Assembly (NCBI GenBank): GCA_026874595.1
Contig: CM049321.1
Span: forward strand, 46,183,797-46,247,796
DNA from: Sipunculus nudus
Taxonomy: Eukaryota; Annelida; Sipuncula; Golfingiida; Sipunculidae
Direction of reading: 5' to 3'
Length of the DNA: 64,000 nt
The notes under the pieces are model-generated. The model saw nothing but the letters and a program-made list of their open reading frames with translations. It made no database searches and was not told the origin of the DNA. The stretch's first letter is position 1, and every line of letters starts with the position of its first letter. Below are positions 55,600-64,000 of this stretch, piece after piece. The translations under genes were made by a program, and so were the position numbers.

Positions 55600-58400
55600 T
55601 GTGACTCCACTGTATTGTATTACTTTGGCCAATATGCCAAAATCAAGCTACCGGGTAGTTTGAAGTTTTGACCAAAGCAGTGTTTGAGTAAGATCAATCA
55701 GTTTGGTCACCAACATTAAAACCGGGTTACATGCTTTCTGTATAAATGACAAAAAATATAAGCTTATAGCATGTTGTGTTTGAATACTCTATATAAAATA
55801 AAACAAGAAAATAAATAATATTTTTTTATTATTTAACCACTGTGATTCAGCTCAAGAACTTATAATAAGAACTGCCGTGGTGGTCTTCTGTTTGAATCAA
55901 TTTCCTCTTCTTGATCACTGCATGCACCGATTTCTGCAATAGAAAGAGGTATACACCTTGTAATCATTGTACTCTCTTTACAGATAAGAATTAATAAATA
56001 AAAGATATGTGTATTGTGATTTATGTACCATAAAGAACAGCAGGTAACACTTCTTTAGTTAAAGGATAAGCAAGATAGACAAGAAAATAATTATATATTA
56101 AATAAATTTTATTTTTTTTTAAAAATTTAAACATATTATTCAGCATCAATTGGTTAATATGATATACATGTATAAGGAAATCCATTCCAACTTTTTTGTT
56201 CATTGCTAGGCAGGCTCACTCAAAAATAACCTGTCAGGTACCAGAAAAACTTGTGTAAAAAAAAAAATTCGTTTTTGTTGTTTCAGAAAACTACTCAGTG
56301 AAAATTCTAACATTAAGGAACTATAAAAATATCACTTAAATTTATGCAATCTTGTTGATTGGGGGCTTAAGAGGGCAGTTCCCGAAAATTATTTTATTGG
56401 TTGGGTTAAGGTTTATTTTAGGCATCGTGAAAATAAATTTTCACTTTAATTTTTCTCCTTTTTTTGTATAATTGGAACATTATACTGTATTGTCACTTTC
56501 TTCAACTGAGAAAATCCTCCTTTGTATTTTTACCTGATATGTAAAATACTTTTAAATAACGTACCTGCATACTGCACCAGAGAAAAATAGTTCATCGACA
56601 GGCACGGTACATAATGCTGTTTTAATTTACTCTAATAATGACAGAGCGATCAAATTATATTGTCTACGTCTCCACATGAAACGTCATACGGGTGGGAAAT
56701 ATCCGTTTACATAAAGGAAGGTTCGTGGGTTTTTTTAAGGCTATTAATAAAATTAAGCCTATAAAAATTGACGTAGACAAAAGTAGTTAAAAGTAAACGT
56801 TAATATCAAAACAAAGACTGTATACACGGTCGATTTAATTTCATGCGTGTTCTGATCAGTTGTGGCCGGTACATTCATCAGAAACCGGCTTCTCCGAAAA
56901 CCCTGTCATGATCAAGACAGAACTGACACACACAATGCAAATCTTGCAATACCAAACATCTGAATTGTGGAGATCGTGCGCTGGACATCGTCAGTGCAGG
57001 TTCCATTATTCATTACATCTTATGACATAGGGACTTATTCCCCTGCCTAATTTGATTTATGAACACACGGTGCCTCCGTGGTGGTAGCTTAAAACGATCT
57101 TGATAACCATTATTAGCGATGTCAGTGAAAAATTTCCCGCCAAACCTGTCATGAATGAAGTCACATGGGGTGGATTTTTACTATGAACCACTTACTGGCT
57201 CTCTATATATGGCGCGTTATAGCTAAGCCAATCACAAAAACGTATGCGTGGTCTTGGCACGGGTTTATGCAAATCAAGTTCAATCAACTTGTCACCTGGA
57301 TTAAATGTTAACATCGCCGACTGGCAACCTTCATTAAATACGATGGCGATCAGCTTGCGCATTATTTGTATTCAAATGAGAACGATTTCTTCTTGCTTAA
57401 TATGTTCTCCGCAATTCGCCAATTTTTCATAACTATTTGCGCATATTAATATGTCAGTTTGCATTGATCTCGCGCTGTAGCGTGCAGGCTCGGATGAAAT
57501 TTTTGGAAGGGGTGCAGCAGCTAGCAGTTTTCTCCATCTCACGTACGAGTCTACATATCGTTTTAAAGGCTCAAATTAAGTGATCATCAGAAGCTTAGAA
57601 CTGTATGGAGATCAAGGCAGATAACGAACGCAACAAAAAGGCTATTTTATTCCACATGTAGGCAGATTTTTACAGGCCCATCTGGACTTGCATCTTCTCA
57701 AATACGCGTATATACGGGTCCAAGACGGCGCGTGTATTCACTTTATCATATCACTAACTTGTGCCATAAATGCGGCACGTTTGTTATAAAACCGACGTTG
57801 TCAGGTACCGTCGCTGCCTTCCATGCGATATTTATTTTAAATTCGCGCCAAATAAACCAGGCAGAGATACCTACATTCTACCAATGTGTCAAGACTAAAT
57901 GCTTAAAATTCCAAAAATTTTCATGGCAAAACTTGGTTTCGCCAGTGTGGCTAATAAAATTATTAAAGACCAATGACAGTTCGCCAACGTCCACCGTGTT
58001 TTTCTTTCACCCCTGCCTGACTGTCGGAATAGGCTTGTGGCCAACATGCACAATGAGTGGTATTCGCAAGTTGATTATAATTTGATATCTTTATGTTCAT
58101 CGGTAAGACCTGAATATCTGTGGCCAATAACTGCAGTAAACTCACCTGACGTATGATGCCAGCGGTCTCATAGTCTTGAAATCTTGGATAGATTTGGCTG
58201 TCAGAACTCAGAAATTGTTTCTCGGACGCTGCGGCGTCGATGTTGCTATAACGTCATAATCTGTACTTCCACTGTGACGTGTATTTCTGTTGAACTAGGT
58301 GATGCGATTCCCACTATGACGTCACAGCTACTGCGCTTGCTGATTGTAAGTTCCAGGATACTGATGACCCAAACTTCCTGATTAGCTTAATAAGTTTACT
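55600..58400. other. Interior of the candidate transposon: no recognised gene; CpG-richer from about 56.6 kb
   Basis: From about 56.6 to 58.4 kb the sequence is richer in CG than the rest. It includes a TATATATGGCGCG-type site with nearby CCAATC (about 57205-57235), which looks promoter-like. The longest open frame (57732-58085, plus, 117 codons) has no recognisable domain. It could be a host promoter/first-exon region or captured sequence. Not assigned. Confidence 0.35.
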
Positions 58401-58403
58401 GTT

Positions 58404-58422
58404 GGGGGGGGGGGGGGGGGGG
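58404..58422 (+). repeat. G19 homopolymer
   Basis: Nineteen consecutive G, with G-quadruplex potential; length may be inexact. Confidence 0.9.
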
Positions 58423-59291
58423 TGTAATTCTGGTCGTTTTGACAGAAATTAAAAAAATTAACAATACCAAATATGAAAACAATTTCAAACGACCCAGTAA
58501 ATTCAGTTTAATTAATAATATTTATATAAACTTATAAAAGCCAATAGTTTGAGCAAGTTGATATATATTTAGGCCTACTATTTGCCTAATAATGTGAATC
58601 CTTTTATTTTTTTTTATCTTTTAATTAATATATTTTCTTCATGTTTTCACTACATATCTTGAATTAATGGTAACCTTTTTACAATATAAATTTTGAAGTG
58701 TGAAGGTAGAGAATTCAGGACTTCAAAGACGATAAAGTTTATTCAGTATGATTCCAGTACATTGTTCAAGTGCTCACTGACATGCACACTCATACATTAT
58801 GAAGTTTTGACAGCATGATTACAGCATGGTCTCAATTTTTTAAAGTTTTTAAAGCAGGGTTCCAGTATGGTGATGAAGGCACACTCTTTATTTTCTAAGT
58901 TTTTATAGTATGAATACAGCATGGTGCTGATTAGTTTTAAAGTTTTTACAGCATGGTTCCAGCAAGACGATGAAGTTTTACAGTATGATTCCAGTGTACT
59001 TCTCCTGTTACCGGGGTGAATACAGTATGAAAACAGCATGGCTTGCCAATGTCAGATATATTTGCAGAGTTTTTCCAGTACAAAAACAGTAATGTGGTGG
59101 TCATCCATTCTGTTTCCAGTATGAATATCCAGCATGAAATATGTACACACTGGAACAATGCTGATATTTTCCAGTATAAAAACAGTATTTAGGCATAATT
59201 TGCATATCCTGTACAGCATGGTATCTGCATGGTTACAGCAAGTTTTCAGTATGTACTGTAATTTGCAGTACATGCTGTTTTTCGGTAAGGG

Positions 59292-59471
59292 CTGTATTGA
59301 TTTTGTTTGTAGGTTCGACGTACTATAAATAGGTGTCGGGATATTCTTCTTGTATATAGGGACAAGCCTATGAATAAAAAGAATTTGGTCTCAGATATTA
59401 AGAAATTAGTCCTGAAAGATCGAAGATTTGTGCCTTATATGGTGGCCTTCAATTATTTATCAATATATAAC

Positions 59472-59473
<2 letters not shown>
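59292..59473. other. No gene seen
   Basis: Short spacer after the inverted terminus; nothing recognised. Confidence 0.5.

Positions 59474-59520
<47 letters not shown>
59474..59520 (+). repeat. (GA)n microsatellite
   Basis: About 47 bp of perfect GA repeats. Confidence 0.95.
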
Positions 59521-59524
<4 letters not shown>

Positions 59525-59617
59525 TATAACCATCAGCTAGAGTACAGGTACAACCTGAACATGATAAATCATATCTGGGTCAGGGAGGCAGCAGGCACGG
59601 AATTTATATACAGGAAT

Positions 59618-59689
59618 TTATATACATCTTCTAGTATATACTGACAGACGAATGATGGACGATCCTATATCGCTATATAGCTCAGTTGA
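59618..59689 (-). CDS. Candidate last exon of the DUF4806-like gene
   Basis: After an acceptor (TTTTAACACAG) the frame required by the previous exon reads STELYSDIGSSIIRLSVYTR and ends at TAA after RCI. Phase fits and the distance is short. The peptide has no diagnostic motif, so this is only a plausible end. Confidence 0.35.
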   Translation of the reverse strand, partial: STELYSDIGSSIIRLSVYTRRCI

Positions 59690-59734
59690 CTGTGTTAAAA
59701 ATTGATAAAATCTAGAGAAATAGTATGAACTCAC

Positions 59735-59841
59735 CTTGTACAAATATCCTCCCCGTTTGCTTGGGGTATGCTTGAGGGTCTCGGCTATCTGTAGCTCGAT
59801 TTCGCTTTCGCTTACATTTGTATGGACTCTCCTGCAGGCTT
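59735..59841 (-). CDS. DUF4806-like gene, third recognised exon
   Basis: 107 bp, acceptor ATTAGAG|AA and donor TACAAG|GTGAGT. With the single base left by the previous exon it reads KACRRVHTNVSESEIELQIA and continues ETLKHTPSKRGGYLYK. The 'S.SEIE..I...LK..P.R.GG' ending is the usual C-terminus after the DUF4806 core. Phase in is 1+2 and phase out is 0, consistent with its neighbours. Confidence 0.72.
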
Positions 59842-59883
59842 CTCTAATTTATCGAAATGTGTGGCTTATAAACAGTTATATAC

Positions 59884-59887
<4 letters not shown>

Positions 59888-59930
<43 letters not shown>
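59888..59930. repeat. (TA)n microsatellite
   Basis: About 43 bp of alternating TA inside the intron of the DUF4806-like gene. Confidence 0.95.
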
Positions 59931-59933
<3 letters not shown>

Positions 59934-60175
59934 TACTAAAATATAATAAATATTCAAACAATTATTTCTGATGGTTACTTTTGACACTTTTTTATGCTGA
60001 AGGCTTTTAAATTTTTTTACTATTGACAAACCTAAAATTTGTTAAATCTTAATAAAATGCTGATAAATGTATCAAAAACTGAGAGATCTCATGATAATAT
60101 ATGACAGTTTTCTAAATGGAGGGTTATCCATACAACTCGGACCGAAAATAACAGTGCAAGTTAAGGAATACATAC

Positions 60176-60335
60176 TGTAGATAAGCCTGTTCAGAGGAAG
60201 TTCTTCAAAGGACCTTTTGTTTTTTCGTCCTTTCATGTTGAAGCTGGACCACAGGTTGTATGTCCCAATCTTTTGCAGCATTCTCCTAACGGTGTCACCA
60301 CAGTTGTGCCCGCCTATGCCAGTCATCAAGGTAAC
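60176..60335 (-). CDS. DUF4806-like gene, core exon
   Basis: 160 bp, acceptor TTTTGACAG|GTT and donor TACA|GTATGT. It reads VTLMTGIGGHNCGDTVRRML, QKIGTYNLWSSFNMKGRKNK and RSFEELPLNRLIY. The GG....DTVRR...K..T..L....N..GRK.K..F..LPL...I pattern is the DUF4806 core, a domain of unknown function. It is found in many invertebrate and fish proteins, some of them linked to mobile elements. Enters in phase 0, leaves one base. No stops. Confidence 0.82.
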
Positions 60336-60836
60336 CTGTCAAAAGAAAAAAATATATATCAGGATTGCAAATGTATCAATATTTAATATTAATGTTAAAA
60401 AAATGCTATATTTAAAAAAATCCATTTTAAAATATTGATCAAAGTCATTGAATCAGAATATCCTATAAACAGACCAGCCAACTAGTCTTAATCTTATTTA
60501 GTCTGATTTTAAAGTTTTTTTTTAAAGCAGAAAATCAGAAGCAGAAAAAATTGTAAGATTTCTTAATATTTTGGGAACGAGGAAGTTCACTCTACTGATC
60601 AGTAGTATTCTTGCCAGTAATGCCACATGAGTCAATGGATGATCTTGAATCTGAATTTAAGATGTACAAATAGACAGCAGCATTCAGATCAAGGATGATT
60701 CAAGCATTGAGCCTCAAGGGGTTCTGCTCCTGGACCCACGCCATGTTCTTGAACGAGGAACCCAACCAGGGTCCTATAAATAGAAATTTTTCTTTAATAA
60801 TAACGTATTTGAAATAAATAAAATCTAAATACATAC

Positions 60837-61060
60837 CAATTTTTTGCGGAAAGCTGAATCTTCCAGCTTTTTGCAGAAATTTTCCAGTTCTTCCACTTTA
60901 TCAAATGGTTTTGCAATAATGTCCTCGATGAGAACTGCCTCCATCCCTGGACCTATAGGTCTTGACCTAGAAGAACTGGATAGCTGACACAGCAGAGTTG
61001 GCATTTCTTTTTGATTTTCGATGACTTCTTTCATCATCATCGTCATTTTTGTTTTGTAAC
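60837..61060 (-). CDS. DUF4806-like gene, first recognised exon
   Basis: 224 bp, acceptor TTCTTTCACAG|GT and donor AAATTG|GTATGT. It reads MTMMMKEVIENQKEMPTLLC, then QLSSSSRSRPIGPGMEAVLI and KPFDKVEELENFCKKLEDSA before FRKKL. In DUF4806 proteins the core is preceded by 'PF.....L...E..L.D..F...L', matching this. The ATG in the exon could be the start, or the two leading bases could complete a codon from an exon not found upstream. The exon ends in phase 0 and joins the core exon without a break. Confidence 0.75.
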
Positions 61061-61128
61061 CTGTGAAAGAAAAGTCTCTTGATAAACCATTTCTGTGGGG
61101 TGATAACTGAGGGGATATTGGTTATCTA

Positions 61129-61400
61129 CACTCTAAGAAAAAAGGGTTCTACCTAGAACCCAAAAGGGTTCTTCGGAGTGGACTGAGTGGGGAACCTTAA
61201 AGGGTTCTTTCTGGAACCTCCAAGGCAAGGTTCTTCAAAGAACCTTCCAGGGGTTCTTTCAAAGAACCTTCCAGGTTCCATCTGGAACCACATCAAAGGT
61301 TCTAGGAGGAACCCTTCCAGGTTCTTTAGAGTGGACTGAGTGGGGAACCTTAAAGGGTTCTTTGAGGAACCTTGTCCTATGGTTCTTTCTGGAACCTTAT
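61129..61400. mobile_element. GGTTCTT/AAGAACC palindrome-array element
   Basis: It starts CACTCTAAGAAAAAAGGGTT. Within 270 bp there are about a dozen GGTTCTT/GGAACC/AGAACC motifs in both orientations. GTGGACTGAGTGGGGAACCT, TAAAGGGTTCTTT occurs twice (near 61177 and 61332). This resembles small non-autonomous DNA elements with GGTTCT fold-back bodies known from fishes (recalled, not checked). The second terminus is unclear. It lies between two host-like genes. Confidence 0.6.
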
Positions 61401-61823
61401 TTTTGATATAGGGATTCATCTTTTGGGTCATTTGATGCAGAGGAACACTGATATATTGGAATCTTATAATGGATACAGGGAATCATCTTCTGGATCATTT
61501 TTAGCAGAGGGGCAGAGGGACATCTTTAGAAGTATTCTTTCTGTGAAGGCCAATATTTTTGTCTAAGTGATTATATGACATACTGAATAATTATTAATTT
61601 CATCTAAGTGCATGCCATTTCTTCTTGGGGTATGGAAAGGGATATGAAGGGAAGGAAGTATTAAAGGAAAAACACAATTCCTAAATAAAAAATCATTTAT
61701 TTAAATAACACATTCTTCCTTCAATCCACATTTAATCAATCACCAGTAGTTTTATTAGCTATATACTCCACAATATAATTTCTTTAACTTTGAGTTATCA
61801 TAAACAGTTCAGCACCAGTTCTT
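61401..61823. other. 3' UTR-like region of the SAMD3-like gene plus spacer
   Basis: Downstream (minus strand) of the stop at 61824. An AATAAA is readable on the minus strand near 61697-61702, about 120 bases after the stop, a likely poly(A) signal. Nothing else recognised. Confidence 0.5.
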
Positions 61824-62116
61824 TTAATTTAGTCCAAGCTGACCACACACTCTGACTATTGATGGACGCAGATTCTTTGGTGCCTCTGGTAATGTGAAAA
61901 CCTTTGTGTGGAGGAAATCCAAGGTGTTCTTTATGTTCTTCTGGTATGTGATACTGAAAACGAAATATAGTCCCATTACAACACTGATGGCTGTCATTGT
62001 GTCCATGCATGTGTCCTCATTGATAACAACGGTTTTGTCAACTGAGATCGAAACACTTCTGGCAGAAAGGGGGTCCCTTCTTCTGTGCAGTTGTTGAACA
62101 CAGCAGTTGGGGTCAA
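61824..62116 (-). CDS. SAMD3-like gene, last exon
   Basis: The C-terminal frame reads SVSISVDKTVVINEDTCMDT, MTAISVVMGLYFVFSITYQK, NIKNTLDFLHTKVFTLPEAP and ends GQLGLN at TAA (61824-61826). The pattern 'VD..V........A...L...YFVFN..Y......TL.FL' is what I recall of the C-terminus of proteins auto-named SAMD3-like. There are two possible acceptors. TTTTTCAG before 62128 fits the phase but would meet an immediate TGA. GCAAAG before 62116 fits the phase with no stop, so I use that one. Cellular function unknown. Confidence 0.6.
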
Positions 62117-62462
62117 CTTTGCATCATCCTGAAAAATATAAAATATTGATTTGAAATATAGTGTTTACAGAACAAGTGCATGTGATTCTTCAGTTAATAG
62201 GATATCAATATGATAGAAATAAAAAGACCTTATAGCAAAAACTAGTTTAAGGGGCACTGGTAGTGGAAGTACACTTAATTTTAACAATTTTACTTATTAT
62301 CATTTTTTTAATTAACTATTTCTTTTATTTCATTTTACAATATATTAATTGACTACAACCAAAATGTCAATGATTCCAGTCAAATCAAAGCTTTATAAAC
62401 ATACAATCTGAAATATTAACAATAATGTAGATTTAATATATAAATTAAATAGTTGCTGGTAC

Positions 62463-62543
62463 CTGCTTCATGACAAAGAGGCCGTCTCCTTTTTTCTTTC
62501 AACAGAGTGGGCAACAGTAGAGCTGCTGCATTCATGGATAGGT
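62463..62543 (-). CDS. SAMD3-like gene, internal exon
   Basis: 81 bp, acceptor TTCATTTCAG|AC and donor GAAGCAG|GTACC. It reads LSMNAAALLLPTLLKEKRRR and then PLCHEA. 'A..LLP.LL.E' is the motif that precedes the C-terminal block in SAMD3-like proteins. It leaves one base, matching the two-base entry of the last exon. Confidence 0.6.
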
Positions 62544-62631
62544 CTGAAATGAAAAAATGAAGATATTTTACAAAAGTATACATTATGAAAGTTACTCTTG
62601 GTTATTATTGCCTTTCCAGGTCTCCTTGTAC

Positions 62632-62649
62632 CTGTACTCCCCGACATAT
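62632..62649 (-). CDS. Possible 18-nt upstream exon of the SAMD3-like gene
   Basis: Between TTTCTTTCAG and ACAG|GTACAA lies AT-ATG-TCG-GGG-AGT-ACA-G. It would start with MSGST and deliver one base to the next exon, phase-consistent. It may be an initiator exon of a short C-terminal-only gene or a micro-exon. Small size makes chance likely. Confidence 0.3.
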
Positions 62650-62854
62650 CTGAAAGAAAATCTGAGTGAAACTGTTAATTCATATAAAAAATATATATGT
62701 AGCACAGCATCATGACATATATAACATTATCCCCTGGACTGTATTTGTCTTGATATAGATTTAATGGACAAAGGTCTATAACCAATATATATACCAAAAT
62801 TAGATAGTAATGAAAATGAATGCCTAAATTATCAAGGGGCCCATGTGTCATGTG

Positions 62855-62857
<3 letters not shown>

Positions 62858-62907
<50 letters not shown>
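62858..62907. repeat. (AT)n microsatellite
   Basis: About 50 bp of alternating AT. Confidence 0.95.
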
Positions 62908-62909
<2 letters not shown>

Positions 62910-62928
62910 AAATATAATAACACATATA

Positions 62929-63739
62929 CAGTAGAGCGCCGTTTTTTCGTAAGCGTCGGGGGACAAGCTTTTTGTTCGTAAAAACGACATTCGGAAATGC
63001 GGACAAGGGTCTAGCGGCAAGTTAGTACGACAGTAATGATTAACTTAATGCCATTTTACCCGAGAAACACGGTGTTTCTTTTCGATATTCGTAATTGACG
63101 ACCTGGACGTATAAAAAAATATTGGGTTATTGCTGAGCAAAATTGGCAAAAATCAGTCTAACCTGCTTTTCGGATACGTGCGTGCTATTTTTTTTTTCAT
63201 CAAATTCAATGGAGTTAAAGGTCAAATGACATCGCATAGGAACACGGTGTTTCTTATCAATCTACGTAATTGAAGACGGGAACATTTAAACCTGCTCGAG
63301 CACAAGCGTTTCATGAATTATACCTCACCAGTGCTGATGCGAGTAAACTGCTCAGTTATTTGGCATGACATCCTGTCCCAAGCCGACTAACTATGCTTGA
63401 TTGAATACAAACGAGATGTGATTGATAACACACACGTGCTCTTGGATAAACTGCTCGGTCGCTTGCTGGGGGTGCAGGGGGCCGAGCGTTGCGGGGCTAG
63501 CTGTAGTTTTCACACCTTTGCCCCAGTGCCAACATCGGCACAGAATTAATTAATGAGGGGCACCACTTGGCTTAACACATGACTGGAGGCTTAGTGACTC
63601 GTAATTACAATACTCATTTTAGGTTTTTACATACTTGAAATATGTTTTGGAAAAACAAATACATTTTCGGTTCCCCATTTTAATTTTCTGAAAAACGAAT
63701 TTTCGGAAATTCGGCATTCGGATATACGGCCCTCTACTG
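62929..63739. mobile_element. pogo/Tigger-like MITE, 811 bp
   Basis: Termini CAGTAGAGCGCCGTTTTTTC at 62929 and the complement of CAGTAGAGGGCCGTATATCC ending at 63739. They are flanked by TA on both sides (62927-62928 and 63740-63741). TA target plus CAG..CG-rich termini with internal TTCGGAA-type repeats suit the pogo/Tigger branch of Tc1/mariner. No transposase frame. Internally a roughly 45-bp segment with AACACGGTGTTTCTT and CGTAATTGA.GAC is duplicated (about 63065 and 63240). Confidence 0.8.
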
Positions 63740-63741
63740 TA

Positions 63742-64000
63742 TTATCTACTATTATTATTATCATTACTACCACAAATGCAGAACTTTCTCCAAGGCAGGG
63801 ATATGATGTCATAACTGCTTATGTTTGCAGAAAGCTGGCTGAGAAACCCGGCAGAAAGAAAGCATGGGTTTATTGTTATTGTTGCCTGGGTTTGACTAAA
63901 TTGCACCTTGTTTTTGTCCCGGTTGGAATGATTGACCTATAAAATAAACAAACTGTGTAAAGACCTGCTGTTTGACTGCCTCTCTCTGAAATTGTCTCTC
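63742..64000. other. No gene seen
   Basis: Unique-looking sequence at the window edge; nothing recognised. Confidence 0.5.

Larger units (their letters stand above)
54675..59291. mobile_element. Candidate 4.6-kb DNA transposon with subterminal motif arrays
   Basis: The left end is CCCTTACCGAAAACAGC (54675-54691). The right end is the complement of CCCTTACCGAAAAACAGC (59274-59291). This gives inverted termini of about 17 bp with one indel. Inside each end, about 900 bp on the left and 550 bp on the right are packed with CAGTATG, CAGCATG and ATTCCAG motifs on both strands. Dense subterminal motifs are typical of transposase binding arrays in several DNA transposon superfamilies. No matching target duplication was found and no transposase is recognised in the 3-kb middle. 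It may be two related ends around unrelated DNA. Confidence 0.5.

Noticed and set aside
59736..60029. Open frames with poly-(IY) on both strands
   Set aside because: Produced by the (TA)n tract at 59888-59930.

Overview
ORGANISM AND CHARACTER. The window looks like AT-rich, repeat-laden nuclear DNA of a lophotrochozoan, most likely a marine bivalve. I see no bacterial operons. What coding there is lies in short exons with GT/AG junctions. The dominant features are Helitron-like non-autonomous elements with long tandem cores, resembling the 'pearl'/HINE elements known from bivalves. There are also a Ty3 LTR retrotransposon, tRNA-derived SINEs, MITEs and many (TA)n and poly-G tracts. The species cannot be told from the sequence alone. 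LAYOUT. 1-5.3 kb: no gene seen; a degenerate duplication and simple repeats. 5.4-10.3 kb: a SINE, then a graveyard of transposon genes: a TTDRH/FDVWH-type transposase, a tnp2-like transposase and a YqaJ-type nuclease, all on the minus strand, plus a Harbinger-type tail on the plus strand. 11.3-23.9 kb: Helitron-like elements nested five deep (working names D1 > B1 > A > B' > C1). 24-26.6 kb: a MULE transposase fragment and (TA)n tracts. 26.6-30.3 kb: a broken SAMD3-like gene on the minus strand whose exon is split by element B2. 30.7-35.6 kb: inverted element B3 carrying element D2 (itself carrying C2) and a piggyBac-like MITE. 36.4-36.9 kb: a 69-bp (23-codon) repeat. 37-44 kb: further Helitron-like pieces, a SINE with a 14-bp target duplication, and elements E (with C3 inside) and F. 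47.5-53.6 kb: a complete but mutated Ty3 element on the minus strand. It has LTRs, a tRNA-Ser primer site, gag, a -1 frameshift signal with a pseudoknot, protease, reverse transcriptase, RNase H and integrase. 54-59.3 kb: palindromic arrays, a possible terminal exon, and a 4.6-kb segment bounded by inverted termini with many CAGTATG/ATTCCAG motifs. 59.6-62.7 kb: the best candidates for live host genes, both on the minus strand: a DUF4806-like gene with phase-consistent exons and the C-terminal half of a second SAMD3-like gene with stop codon and poly(A) signal. 62.9-63.7 kb: a pogo/Tigger-like MITE. HOW IT WORKS TOGETHER. Most of the window is layered transposition. The nesting gives a relative history: D before B, then A, then B', then C. 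One insertion (B2) demonstrably broke a gene. The Ty3 element is relatively young (LTRs differ by roughly 4 percent by eye) but its pol is disrupted. Only the 59.6-62.7 kb cluster could be functional host coding sequence. All family names come from motif recognition, not from database searches.
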